Shown here piece by piece: positions 8,039 to 16,706 of a stretch of 64,000 nucleotides of DNA; the stretch's first letter is position 1, and each line of letters opens with the position of its first letter. Source of the stretch: Nitrososphaerota archaeon (GTDB lineage: Archaea > Thermoproteota > Nitrososphaeria > Nitrososphaerales > Gagatemarchaeaceae); contig JAGWHB010000003.1 in assembly GCA_028867035.1 (NCBI GenBank), forward strand, positions 180,960-244,959, in the 5' to 3' direction. The position numbers were made by a program, and so were the translations under genes. A model generated the notes under the pieces. The model was given only the letters and a program-made list of their open reading frames with translations, had not been told where the DNA came from and ran no database searches.

Positions 8039-8740
8039 TTGGGCACCCGAGCTGTCTTTTTTGATCTAGGCGGGACGCTACTCGTCATGAGGCGTGACAG
8101 GATCATATGCAGGATCCTCTCGGATGCAGGTTACCCCGTAGGCCCGGAGCAGGTTCACCTGGCCTACACTAGGGTGGAGTCAACCTGGCTCGGCCTCTAT
8201 GCGGAAAAGTCGATGACCGGGCCCGAGACCGAGAAGGCATACCAACGGCTTGACGCGATGATAATCGGAGACCTATTCCCTCGGACGACGAAGGACGAAG
8301 TGGGGGAACTGTCCCTACTGACCCGGCAGAGGTGGCCCGAAGTGCAGAAGACCGTCCCCCTCGAGCTGTACCCAGACGCGATCCCCACCCTTGAACGTCT
8401 GAGGTCCGATGGTTACAAGCTGGGCATCGTGTCCAACGCACCCCCGGACACAAGGAAAGTCATCGACTCACTCGGTCTCCCTCAATATCTCCCTGTCATC
8501 GTTGTCTCAGGCGTCGTCGGATTCTCCAAGCCGAACCCAGAGATATTCAAGATAGCCCTGAGCGAGGTCGGTGCCGAACCCAGCGAGACGCTGCATATAG
8601 GGGACCTATACGAAGCCGACGTCATCGGGGCGAGGAACGCAGGAATCCGGGGGGTCCTGATAGACAGGGACGGGAGCCAGGCAAGGGACGACTGCCCGAC
8701 CATAGCCAGCCTGGGCGAGGTCTACAGGTTTCTGGAGTAG
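8039..8740 (+). CDS. HAD-superfamily hydrolase
   Basis: 233 residues. Motif I is FFDLGGTLL near residue 7, motif II VSNAP near residue 130, motif III the Lys in GFSKPNPEIF near 162, and motif IV HIGDLYEADV near 183. The usual second Asp of motif I is Gly, a variant seen in many GDxx-type HADs. A helical cap lies between motifs I and II (about 15-100). Probably a small-molecule phosphatase; the substrate cannot be told. The TTG start is supported by a TTTTAGCC element centred near 8010. Its 3' end overlaps the convergent dioxygenase-like gene by 19 bases. Confidence 0.82.
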   Translation: MGTRAVFFDLGGTLLVMRRDRIICRILSDAGYPVGPEQVHLAYTRVESTWLGLYAEKSMTGPETEKAYQRLDAMIIGDLFPRTTKDEVGELSLLTRQRWPEVQKTVPLELYPDAIPTLERLRSDGYKLGIVSNAPPDTRKVIDSLGLPQYLPVIVVSGVVGFSKPNPEIFKIALSEVGAEPSETLHIGDLYEADVIGARNAGIRGVLIDRDGSQARDDCPTIASLGEVYRFLE

Positions 8741-9549
8741 CCTGCGCAGAGCATCCCGAAGTATGTAGGGGCCTGGTATGAGTGCAGCGTCCCCTCCATC
8801 GGCACCGCAGATATCGCACCCGCGAGCATCGTCATCTGCCAGAGGCTGTCAGGCTTCGCCCTGTCTATGAGCCCCTTATCCAATTCCATTATCGACCCAA
8901 GCCGACCGTCCTGTACCGCGTCCACCACAAACCTGTCGTACTTGCCTGCATCCGGGCTGTATCCGTAGGGCCCGCTCTTCCTGTGTGCGTGAGCCTGGTC
9001 CGCGCTTGCGACGAAAGCTATCCTCTTCCGCTCCCCTTCTGCGACCTCCGCCAACACCTTTCCAAAATCGAAGTTCTGTGAGAGAGGTATACCCCTCGAC
9101 GGGGTGACTATCACTATCCTGCTCTTGAGGCCTGTCCCTCTGAGGAAGAACCAGAGGGGTATCAGCGTCCCCCAGTCCATGGCCATGTCGGACAGGGGCC
9201 CCTCATAGACCCCATAGGTAGCGGCGACCACGGGAAGCCCTTTTCCTTCGGCTGCGTCGACCACCTTCTTGGCGAACTCCACGTCGCACTTGGCCCGCAG
9301 GCGGATCCGCCTCCTCCCCTCCGCTACCATCCCCGAGGAGTTCTCGGCTGTGACCACGCCGATGTGCCTGTGGAGCCTCAGGTTGTGCGGGCTCGCCACC
9401 ACTATGGTGTCAGGCCGGGCCCGCCTCATCTCTTGGGCCAGGGTCTTCATTCCCTTCCTTGTCGGCAGAAACATCCTGAGCTTGCTGCCCGCGAGCGCCG
9501 GGACTATCTCTCCGCCGTGGGGGGCTATGCACGCGTATACCAGTGGCAC
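8722..9549 (-). CDS. Class III extradiol dioxygenase-like protein (LigB/MEMO fold)
   Basis: 275 residues. Likely metal ligands are the His in CIAPHGGE (near residue 11) and SPHN (near 54), with SADQAHAH near 190 forming the remainder of the active site; DWGTLIPLWFF near 125 is a family signature. Members either open catechol-type rings with Fe(II) or, as MEMO-type proteins, have other roles. It is last in a minus-strand series M20 amidohydrolase, MBL hydrolase, then this gene (gaps of 22 and 26 bases), so these may act on one aromatic or amidated compound, which is inference. Confidence 0.78.
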   Translation of the reverse strand: MPLVYACIAPHGGEIVPALAGSKLRMFLPTRKGMKTLAQEMRRARPDTIVVASPHNLRLHRHIGVVTAENSSGMVAEGRRRIRLRAKCDVEFAKKVVDAAEGKGLPVVAATYGVYEGPLSDMAMDWGTLIPLWFFLRGTGLKSRIVIVTPSRGIPLSQNFDFGKVLAEVAEGERKRIAFVASADQAHAHRKSGPYGYSPDAGKYDRFVVDAVQDGRLGSIMELDKGLIDRAKPDSLWQMTMLAGAISAVPMEGTLHSYQAPTYFGMLCAGYSRNL

Positions 9550-9575
9550 GCCCGAAGACGAAGGCTACAATCTAT

Positions 9576-10478
9576 TCAAGCATTCTTGTCGAGATAGTGC
9601 ATGATGCCCATGACCGAGGTCCTGACCGACACCTTGGCGTAGATTGGGAGGTCTCCCATGCCGGCGTCCCTTGTCACCCCCTTTTCCATCTCCTCAGCGG
9701 CCTGGTCCAGGGTCATCTTCTGTTTCCAGAGGACCTTGACCTCGTCGACCCATTTGAGGACAAGTTCGGCCGTCTTGTCGAACACCCACTGGACATCTTT
9801 TCTCGTCCCGAAATGGGGGACCAGGAGCTCAGAAGGGGTTGTCTGCCTCAGGGTCCCGATGGTCGCCACAAGCTCAGATGGGTTGAAGCTGGGCGGGGGG
9901 GTCGTGGGGATGAGCGCCTTCATACCGGGATAGACTATCCCGACGGCGTCAGCAGTGAGGAGCGCCTTCGTGCCGTCAAGCATCAGGGAGATCTGGTGGG
10001 GGGCGTGCCCGGGCGAGTGCATCATGGTGATGGTCACCCCGTCCCCCAGATCAAGATGGGCCTCCTTACCCACGGCGGTGATCCTGTCGGCCGGCACCGG
10101 CTCTGGGGCTCCGTAGAGGTCCATAATCGCCTTGCCGAAGACCCTGGTCGAGCTTTCAACCAGCCTCGTGGGGTCGACGAGATGGGGAACGCCCCTCTCG
10201 TGGGCGAATACCTCTGCGTTCGGCATCTCGCGCAGCAACCGCCCGGCCGCTCCGCCATGGTCCAGATGAACGTGAGTCGGGATGACATACCTCACCTCCG
10301 ACGGCTTCACCCCCGCTTCGGCAAGCCCCGCAAGCACGTTCTCGTAGGAAGATGCATATCCACAGTCGACCAGGGCAGGCTTCGGCCCCTTGACCAGGTA
10401 AGCGCCCACGGTCCCCGGGACACCGATGGCATAGGTGTCCAGGAGATAGACCCGATCGGAGACTTTCATTGCGTACAT
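9576..10478 (-). CDS. Metallo-beta-lactamase-fold hydrolase
   Basis: 300 residues. The dinuclear zinc motif THVHLDHGG lies near residue 88, further ligands are the His in HSPGHAPHQ near 154, the Asp in TADAVG near 176 and the His in LVPHFGT near 220. The C-terminal 60 residues form a helical extension. Broadly a thioesterase/lactonase/glyoxalase II-like hydrolase. It lies between the M20 amidohydrolase and the extradiol-type gene with short gaps, consistent with one operon. Specific substrate unknown. Confidence 0.85.
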   Translation of the reverse strand: MYAMKVSDRVYLLDTYAIGVPGTVGAYLVKGPKPALVDCGYASSYENVLAGLAEAGVKPSEVRYVIPTHVHLDHGGAAGRLLREMPNAEVFAHERGVPHLVDPTRLVESSTRVFGKAIMDLYGAPEPVPADRITAVGKEAHLDLGDGVTITMMHSPGHAPHQISLMLDGTKALLTADAVGIVYPGMKALIPTTPPPSFNPSELVATIGTLRQTTPSELLVPHFGTRKDVQWVFDKTAELVLKWVDEVKVLWKQKMTLDQAAEEMEKGVTRDAGMGDLPIYAKVSVRTSVMGIMHYLDKNA

Positions 10479-10500
10479 CTATGTCACCCTTGGCAGGTCG

Positions 10501-11679
10501 CTACCGGTTGCCGAATTCATAGGCCAGCGCTGCGAGCGAGGCGGCCCCATACTTCAGCACGTCTTCGTCCACTTTAAACCTGGAACTGTGGTTCGGATAC
10601 ACGCACCCTTTGGCCGGGTTATTAGTCCCCAGGAAGTAGAACGTCCCAGGGGCCTTCTGGAGGAATCTCGAGAAGTCCTCTCCCCCGAGAATGGCCTCGA
10701 CTTTCTTGACCTTCATGCCGGGGATTCTCCTCAAGACCCTGATCGCCTCCGCCGTCGTCTTCGGGTCGTTGACAGTCACAGGGTAGGCGTCCTTCTCGAA
10801 TTCGACCTCTGCCCTCGCCCCGAACGACCTGCTCACCCCCTTGGCGACTTCCGCGACCTTCCTCTTCGCCAGCTTCCTCGTCTTCTCGTCCAGGGTCCTT
10901 ATCGTCCCTTCGAGATCAGCGAAATCGGGGATGATGTTCTCCTTGGTCCCTGCATGTATGGCCCCGACGGTTATCACGAATGGGCGCACCGGGTTGATCA
11001 TCCTCGACGAGACCCCCTGCAGCGCTAGGATCACGTGGGCCGCCACATAGATCGGGTCTATGGTCTCGTGCGGAGCAGACCCATGCCCTCCCTTCCCGAT
11101 TATCTTCACGCGGAAAGTGTCCGGCGCAGCCATTATGGGTCCCTCCCTGACGCCGAACTCTCCCACTTTCCTGGCGCCGTCGATATGCAGGCCGAACACG
11201 AAATCCACCCTTGGATTCTCCATGACGCCTTCCTCTATCATGGGCAGCGCGCCTCCCCTGCCTCCATGCTCTTCGGCCGGCTGGAACAGGAACTTCACCG
11301 TCCCTGACAACTTATCCTTGTTTTCGGACAGGATCCTCGCCGTCCCGAGCAGCATGGCCATGTGGGTGTCGTGGCCACAGGCGTGCATGGCCCCGTCGGA
11401 TTTCGACTTGAACTCGACTTCGGCCATCTCTTGCACCGGGAGCGCGTCCATGTCCGCCCTCAGGGCGACCACCCTCCCTCTCTTTGCCCCCACAAGGGTC
11501 CCGAGGACTCCTGTCCCGCCTACGCCTCTTTTCACCTTCACTCCGAACGACTCAAGCCTGTCACCCACGAACTTGGCGGTCCTCTCCTCATGATAGGCCA
11601 GCTCAGGGTGCAGGTGGAGCGCCCTCCTGTTCTCGACTATCTCCGGCTCTATGCGTTTTGCCTCTGCAAGGAAGTCCAC
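10501..11679 (-). CDS. M20 family amidohydrolase/carboxypeptidase
   Basis: 392 residues from the GTG at 11679. M20D signatures: HLHPELAYHEERTA near residue 24, LRADMDALP near 75, HACGHDTHMAMLLG near 97, FQPAEEHGG near 129, GKGGHGSAPHE near 190 and GGEDFS near 335. Such enzymes hydrolyse N-acyl amino acids, hippurate-like or indole-acetyl conjugates. A TTTTTATTG element at 11702-11711 is 26 bases from GTG 11679, which favours this start over the TTG at 11703 that overlaps the TATA box. A decayed partial copy exists at 15688-15820. Confidence 0.85.
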   Translation of the reverse strand: MDFLAEAKRIEPEIVENRRALHLHPELAYHEERTAKFVGDRLESFGVKVKRGVGGTGVLGTLVGAKRGRVVALRADMDALPVQEMAEVEFKSKSDGAMHACGHDTHMAMLLGTARILSENKDKLSGTVKFLFQPAEEHGGRGGALPMIEEGVMENPRVDFVFGLHIDGARKVGEFGVREGPIMAAPDTFRVKIIGKGGHGSAPHETIDPIYVAAHVILALQGVSSRMINPVRPFVITVGAIHAGTKENIIPDFADLEGTIRTLDEKTRKLAKRKVAEVAKGVSRSFGARAEVEFEKDAYPVTVNDPKTTAEAIRVLRRIPGMKVKKVEAILGGEDFSRFLQKAPGTFYFLGTNNPAKGCVYPNHSSRFKVDEDVLKYGAASLAALAYEFGNR

Positions 11680-11756
11680 GTTGTACGCTCGACGAAGTGC
11701 CAATAAAAAGCTCTCAATTTGCCGATGCGGACGAGGCTTCGGCCGATTCTGTCGTC

Positions 11757-11945
11757 CTAGAACATCAGCGAACCCTGTATGTTCAGCGGCGGCAGGTCCT
11801 CCGGGTCGACCCTCAGGTCCACCAGGACGGGCACGTCGGAATCACCCATTATGAAATCCACCGCCTCCATCACTTTGTCGTCAGAGTCGACGATCATGCC
11901 CCTGGCGCCGAACGCCTCGGCAAGCTTCACCCGTCTAGTGTCGAA
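11757..11945 (-). pseudogene. 3' fragment of a TPP-dependent (acetolactate synthase-like) enzyme
   Basis: About 60 codons reading VKLAEAFGARGMIV, then PVLVDLRVDPEDLPPLNIQG and a stop. This is the C-terminal end of the pyruvate-binding TPP enzymes (acetolactate synthase, POX, oxalyl-CoA decarboxylase types). Upstream of 11945 similarity stops abruptly, so the N-terminal 90% is missing. A second copy of the same C-terminal piece is at 15821-15957. I saw nothing recognisable in the bases between here and 12196. Confidence 0.7.
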
Positions 11946-12196
11946 TTGAATGCAACCCTAAGCACACCTTAGAAAACCGGGTGAATTTCCGAGCTACATG
12001 TAGTTCTGAAATCCCGGCGACCTCTGAAGAGAGAAGAACCTGTGATCGAGGTATGCTTCGTCTCACACCGGGCACATAGTTGCAGGCGCTAGTCCCGGCC
12101 GGGTAGCTCGCAACCTCCAATCGGGATGCGGTGCAATAAACCCAAGCTGCATTGAAACACCATACCTCTTGAATCCACTCGCGAAGCGGGGGGCCT

Positions 12197-13531
12197 TCAA
12201 TCCCCTGACAAGGTCTGCTTGAGGTCCTTCTGATAGTACTTCGCCCAGGCGTTGTTTATCGGAAACGCAAGCCTCTTTCCGATGGCCTTCTCGAGCCAGA
12301 GAGGGACGAGGAACTTCCTATTGGCGTTGAAGTAGCTGTAGTACTTCTCGTCCCCAGTCTCCTTCTCCGCCAGTACCTGGCGGGCGGCGAAGTCTCCACA
12401 GAAGGTCGCCCAGGGGAGGCCCACGCAGCCGAGGACTCTGTGGATCCAGGGGGAACCCGGTTCCTTCAGCACCGTCGGGAGGAGGTCCCTAGTCATGTCT
12501 ATCCTCCCCATCCAGAACTGGATGAACCTCACGCCGGCCAGAGTGGGGAACATCCTCCTAAAGCCCCCTATCACCCGGTCGATCACCCGCGAGGTCTCGC
12601 TGTCGTTCTTCGCATACGTGGTGAACAGGCTCCCACCTCCGAGCAGCAACCTCCTGCTCCCGGTGAGCCTGTAATAGGAGTAGATCAGGTCGGAATCCCA
12701 GCACTGGAATGGACCCTCTGGGAACATCGACTCCTGCTCGGCGGGGCTGAGGGGCTCGGTTATCGAAAGGAAGGTCTGTTCGTGGTAGACGTTCCAGGAG
12801 TAGGGGCTTAGCTCGGGCTCCAGCTTGTCCGCGCAGAATATAACCTGGTCCGCAGTGACCGAACCCATGTGAGTCTTGGCAGTGTGCCCCGAAAACCCGA
12901 TTACCTTGGACGATTCGTAGAGGCCCATGCCGCCGTCCAGAAGCATCCCTTTGATGCCCTGCGCGTACTTCAGCCCGTCGATCCCATAGGTGTCTCTGTA
13001 CCGGACTCCCGCCGTGTATCCGATACTCCCTATCACCGACCGCAGGTCCGCCCCGTAATAGGCCTGGGATTCGTACCCCAGTCTCCTCCGCGACTCGTAT
13101 TCTGCCCTCACTGCTTTGACCCCGCCGCTCCCCTTGCCGAGGTAGAGGCTGTCCTGCTTCTGGAGGTCGCACTCGACGCCGCTCGTCCTTGCAAGGAATA
13201 GCATCCTGTCGATTCCACGCACCGGGACGTCCCACAGGTCCTTGGCCCCATGGGGGCCGAAGCGCCTTGTCAGTTGAGACAACTCGAGCTCGCTGTCAGG
13301 GGTGAGGAAGCCGGCGCTCTTGCCGGTGGAGCTGCCCCCGCAGATGCTCCTCTCAAGAAGAACGACCTTCTTCCCGGTTCCAAGGAATCTCGCCGCCGCC
13401 GCCAGGCCTGCCGCTCCGCCTCCTATGATCAGGACGTCGCACTTGAGGTCCTCCTTCAGCGGGGGCTGGATAGGCCTCTTCGTCCCTATGAGAGTGGTGA
13501 ACCACCAGTTCTGGAGGAGCAGGCCCGTCAG
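12197..13531 (-). CDS. FAD-dependent oxidoreductase (DAO/DadA-like), CTG start
   Basis: 444 residues. The N-terminal Rossmann motif CDVLIIGGGAAGLAAAARF and the following ICGGSSTGKSAGFL belong to the DAO family of amine and amino-acid oxidases (gamma-glutamylputrescine oxidase or sarcosine-oxidase type). The frame has no ATG, GTG or TTG before the FAD motif. The only sensible start is CTG at 13531-13529, which overlaps the stop of the upstream CLC gene as CTGA, the same geometry as ATGA couplings. A TTG at 13282 would delete the FAD-binding domain. It follows the CLC channel in one operon; the substrate is unknown. Confidence 0.75.
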   Translation of the reverse strand: MTGLLLQNWWFTTLIGTKRPIQPPLKEDLKCDVLIIGGGAAGLAAAARFLGTGKKVVLLERSICGGSSTGKSAGFLTPDSELELSQLTRRFGPHGAKDLWDVPVRGIDRMLFLARTSGVECDLQKQDSLYLGKGSGGVKAVRAEYESRRRLGYESQAYYGADLRSVIGSIGYTAGVRYRDTYGIDGLKYAQGIKGMLLDGGMGLYESSKVIGFSGHTAKTHMGSVTADQVIFCADKLEPELSPYSWNVYHEQTFLSITEPLSPAEQESMFPEGPFQCWDSDLIYSYYRLTGSRRLLLGGGSLFTTYAKNDSETSRVIDRVIGGFRRMFPTLAGVRFIQFWMGRIDMTRDLLPTVLKEPGSPWIHRVLGCVGLPWATFCGDFAARQVLAEKETGDEKYYSYFNANRKFLVPLWLEKAIGKRLAFPINNAWAKYYQKDLKQTLSGD

Positions 13532-15288
13532 CTCCTTTCCCCGGCTCCGCCCTTCGAGCTCCCATGCATGAACCGAGAAAGCCAGGAGGCGACGGACAGG
13601 TGCCTTTCGAGGCTGCGTTCCTCCTTGAACCAGATCACACGGGCTCGAAAGGCGTCGTCCCTCGAGAATATGCCCACGACCTCGGAGATATCGTCGGGGT
13701 CGACGACCGGAAGGCTCTCAGCGTCTGTCTCGGCGAGCCTGTCCACCGCAGCCTTCGTCGGCTCGTCAGGGTAGGCAATCACTTTCGGGTGCGCCGCCAG
13801 CTCCCCTACTGTCAGTCCCAATCCCTGGCTCCCCTTCATCAACTTCGTGATTTCAGCCCTGGAAAGGTAGTCGATCATCTTCCCGTCGTCTCCAACCACA
13901 GGGTAACCATCTCCCAAGGTCTCCGGGGTGAGCATTGACAGGAACACATCGACGGGCGTGGTCCTCTCAACCTTTTCGAATTCCCTATGCATCACCCGGG
14001 AGACAGGGATCTGTTCTAGGACGTCGACTTCGTATTCCCTGGACACGTGCACCCCCTGCCTGGCCACCTTCTCCGTGAGTATGGAGCGCTTCATGGTGAA
14101 CACCGTCACGAAGTCCGCGACGATGGCGGCTACCAGGAGTAGCGGGAGGACGTTGACATTGCGCGTCAGTTCTAGGGTGAACACCACCCCCGTAAACGGA
14201 GACCTCATCACTCCCCCGAGCATGGCCCCCATGCTCACCGTCGCGAGCAACGACGCCGAACCAGGCGGAAGGAAGAGGGCTTCGACCGCTCCCAGGGCCC
14301 CGCCTATCATGAGCAGGGGCGCGAGTACGCCCCCGGAAGTCCCCGACCCCAGTGAAACCGACCATATGATTCCTTTGACCACGAGGAGGACAGAAGCAGC
14401 CCCAACCGCGAGGTTCCCGAGCAGGAGCAAGCCGATGGTGTCATACCCCACCCCCAGGGCTCTCGGCGCCAGCAGGCCCCCAAGCCCCACCACCAGCCCC
14501 CCGATGGCGGGCCACCACATCCAGTGGATTGGGAGCTTCTTGAACGCATCCTCTGAGGCGTATACCGCAAAGGTCAGGATTGTCGACGCCAGCCCCGCTA
14601 TCAGGCCAACGACCGCGGCCGAAGCCATAGTGGTCAGATCTGGAAGAGGAGAGATAGGCACCGGAAAGAGCGGTCCGCTGCCAAGGATGGACCAACGGAA
14701 GACCGTCGCCGTGACGCTGGCCAGACCCACAGGTATCAAGCTCCTTGGCTTCCATTCGAATAGCAGCAGCTCCACCGCCAACAGGACTGCGGCGACGGGC
14801 GTGTTGAAGGTGGCCGCCATTCCGGCCGCAGCACCCGAGACAAGGAGAGTCTTTCTCTCCGAGGAAGACAACTTGAGCATCTGGCCGAGGACTGAGCCAA
14901 ACGACCCTCCGGTCATTATGATGGGGCCCTCCGCACCGAATGGCCCCCCTGACCCGATCGAAACGGCCGTTGCGATAGGCTTTAGCACCGTCACCTTCGG
15001 CTCGATCCTGCTCTTGTTGATCAGTATCGACTCGAGTGCCTCGGGTATTCCATGCCCCCTGATCCGCTCGGACCCATACTTGGCCAATACCCCAACGACA
15101 ATCCCGCCGAATAAGGGAACGAGTAGCGCGAAGTCTCCGAGCTGGGTGCCAGAGGGCGATACGAACTGGAAGGACACCCTCCCGTAATAGAACAGGTTGG
15201 TGAAGAAGCCTATGAGGTAAAGCAGAGCCGCCGCAATGAGGGCACCCGCCGCACCGATCCCGACGGCTACTGCTCCGACGAAAACCAT
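13528..15288 (-). CDS. CLC-family chloride channel/antiporter with CBS pair
   Basis: 586 residues. The membrane part (about 1-420) has the CLC selectivity motifs GSGGPFGAEGP near residue 92, including the gating Glu, and GSGTSGGVLAP near 315. A C-terminal CBS pair (about 430-560) probably senses adenine nucleotides. The ATG is the first possible start after an in-frame stop. The last bases overlap the following FAD oxidoreductase start. The long frame on the opposite strand over the same DNA is a shadow. Whether it is a channel or a Cl-/H+ exchanger cannot be decided by eye. Confidence 0.9.
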   Translation of the reverse strand: MVFVGAVAVGIGAAGALIAAALLYLIGFFTNLFYYGRVSFQFVSPSGTQLGDFALLVPLFGGIVVGVLAKYGSERIRGHGIPEALESILINKSRIEPKVTVLKPIATAVSIGSGGPFGAEGPIIMTGGSFGSVLGQMLKLSSSERKTLLVSGAAAGMAATFNTPVAAVLLAVELLLFEWKPRSLIPVGLASVTATVFRWSILGSGPLFPVPISPLPDLTTMASAAVVGLIAGLASTILTFAVYASEDAFKKLPIHWMWWPAIGGLVVGLGGLLAPRALGVGYDTIGLLLLGNLAVGAASVLLVVKGIIWSVSLGSGTSGGVLAPLLMIGGALGAVEALFLPPGSASLLATVSMGAMLGGVMRSPFTGVVFTLELTRNVNVLPLLLVAAIVADFVTVFTMKRSILTEKVARQGVHVSREYEVDVLEQIPVSRVMHREFEKVERTTPVDVFLSMLTPETLGDGYPVVGDDGKMIDYLSRAEITKLMKGSQGLGLTVGELAAHPKVIAYPDEPTKAAVDRLAETDAESLPVVDPDDISEVVGIFSRDDAFRARVIWFKEERSLERHLSVASWLSRFMHGSSKGGAGERS

Positions 15289-15470
15289 CCTTCTATTCGC
15301 AGACGGAAAGTCGCTAAGCTTGTCGAAGTTCTCGCTCGTCGTTCCTTTTCCCCTTTTACGCGCCGCGTCTCAGACGAGGGATATACCGGTTGCGCTCCCA
15401 GAGCCCTTTAGGCGCGATCAGACTAGGGGCTGGTGAAGCCGTTTGCGCCGCTCCCCCCGTCAGGCTGCCC

Positions 15471-15690
15471 ATGCAAGGGTTCTTCGCCGTCGTGGTCCAG
15501 AAGCACAAAGCAACCGCGCTCCACTACGACTTCGGGCTGCAAATCGGCGAGACGATGCCGTCCTGGTCGATACCCAAGGGACCTACCCTCGACGCGACGA
15601 TGTGGCGCCGAGCCATGGCCGCCCCGCACGTTCTTGACTCAGGTGTCAGGCGCGGCCGCGATGGCGCCCTCCATGTGCGCTATCTCACCA
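15471..15690 (+). pseudogene. Fragment of LigD-type 3'-phosphoesterase domain
   Basis: From the ATG at 15471 the reading QKHKATALHYDFGLQ and SWSIPKGPTLD matches the N-terminal half of the DNA ligase D 3'-phosphoesterase (PE) domain, including the catalytic His in LHYD. The usual Arg two residues after the Asp (DFRLE) is Gly here. Similarity stops after about 55 residues and the frame runs into unrelated sequence, so only about a third of the domain remains. Stand-alone PE proteins of archaea trim 3' ends during end-joining. No ligase or polymerase partner is present. Confidence 0.6.
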
Positions 15691-15820
15691 GACTTTTTTG
15701 TGCTCCCGATTGCAGGCCGAACACGTAGTCGACCTTAGGGCTCACCATCGCCCCTTCCTCGATCATCGGCATCGCCCCTCCCCTCCGTGTTCCTCTGCCG
15801 GCTGGAAGAGGACCTTCATT
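15688..15820 (-). pseudogene. Fragment of M20 amidohydrolase, frameshifted
   Basis: On the minus strand KVLFQPAEEHGG is followed, after a one-base frameshift inside a G-rich run near 15780, by GAMPMIEEGAMVSPKVDYVF. Both halves align with residues about 125-165 of the intact M20 enzyme at 10501-11679. Nothing of the N- or C-terminal parts remains. It is joined directly to a TPP-enzyme tail. Confidence 0.7.
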
Positions 15821-15957
15821 CAGTAACCCCTGGATGTTGAGCGGCGGGAGGTCTTCCGGGTCCACCCTTAGCTCGATGATCAGGAGCAGGTCTGATTTCT
15901 TCATCAGGAACTTCACCGCCTCGTCTTCAGCCGCACTCGGTTCAACGATCCTCACGT
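15821..15957 (-). pseudogene. 3' fragment of TPP-dependent enzyme, second copy
   Basis: Reads IVEPSAAEDEAVKFLMKKSD then ELRVDPEDLPPLNIQG, the same C-terminal piece as at 11757-11945 but diverged by many substitutions. It is fused at its 3' end to the M20 fragment, matching the order TPP tail then M20 gene at the first locus. The pair is therefore a decayed duplicate block. Confidence 0.65.
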
Positions 15958-16009
15958 CTCAAAGCCGCGGAGCTGGCTCATGCTTTTAGCCTGACCTCTT
16001 CACCCTCAG

Positions 16010-16675
16010 GTGATGGCGCTTTCAAACGCCTCGAAGGCGGGGGTCGCCCTGTTCGTGGGGTCCGTCCAGTTCGGCATCGCCCTGGTCCTCGCGGAGATAT
16101 ACTACCCGGGGTACAACGTCTCCACCAACTATGTCAGCGACCTCGGGGCCACCTGCCCGACGTCGGGGCCATGCGTGATTAACCAGCCCACGTCGACTAT
16201 ATTCAACTCCTCCATAGTGTTATTGGGCCTTCTCGTGGTCGTGGGGGCATATTTCCTGCAGCGCGCCTTCCAGTGGAAGCCTGCGTCTATCCTGACGGCG
16301 CTCGCGGGGATAGGCGCGATGGGAGTGGGCCTGTTCCCCGAGACCACGGGAATTTGGCACAGCGTGTTCAGTCTGACCGTCTTCCTGTTCGCAGGCCTGT
16401 CAGCCCTGGTCACTGCAAGGTTCCAGAGGAAGCCCATGTTCTACTTCTCGATCATCCTCGGCCTTTTCACCCTCGCCTCCCTCGTCCTCTACGTCGGCGA
16501 CGACTATCTGGGATTGGGACCAGGCGGGATGGAGAGGATGGTCGTCTACCCGGTGCTCCTATGGGCTATCGGCTTCGGAGGCCACCTGATGGCTCAAGGG
16601 TCAGCCCCTCTTGGCGTAGGCGCCCGCGACCCTGAGAGCCAGTCAGAATCAGGTTTGAGCCTCCCTTCAGCCTAG
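16010..16675 (+). CDS. DUF998 membrane protein
   Basis: 221 residues with six likely helices. It carries the DUF998 hallmarks: YYPGYNVSTNYVSDLG after the first helix, then FNSSIVLLGLLV, GVGLFPE and a following His. Function is unknown; relatives occur widely in archaea and actinobacteria. A TTTTAGCC element centred near 15985 puts the transcript start at the GTG 16010 or ATG 16013. The C-terminal 25 residues are polar and not conserved in the family as I know it. Confidence 0.8.
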   Translation: MMALSNASKAGVALFVGSVQFGIALVLAEIYYPGYNVSTNYVSDLGATCPTSGPCVINQPTSTIFNSSIVLLGLLVVVGAYFLQRAFQWKPASILTALAGIGAMGVGLFPETTGIWHSVFSLTVFLFAGLSALVTARFQRKPMFYFSIILGLFTLASLVLYVGDDYLGLGPGGMERMVVYPVLLWAIGFGGHLMAQGSAPLGVGARDPESQSESGLSLPSA

Positions 16676-16706
16676 GATTAGCCTTAAAAGCCAACTCCGA
16701 CTCCGC

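Noticed and set aside
9543-10577. 344-codon frame antisense to the MBL hydrolase
   Set aside because: The minus strand carries the intact HxHxDH metallohydrolase; the opposite frame is a shadow.
13282-13284. TTG 13282 as start of the FAD oxidoreductase
   Set aside because: It would delete the FAD-binding Rossmann motif that is encoded in frame just upstream.
13928-15187. 419-codon frame antisense to the CLC gene
   Set aside because: Thr/Ser/Pro-rich shadow of a conserved channel; no promoter and no family pattern.
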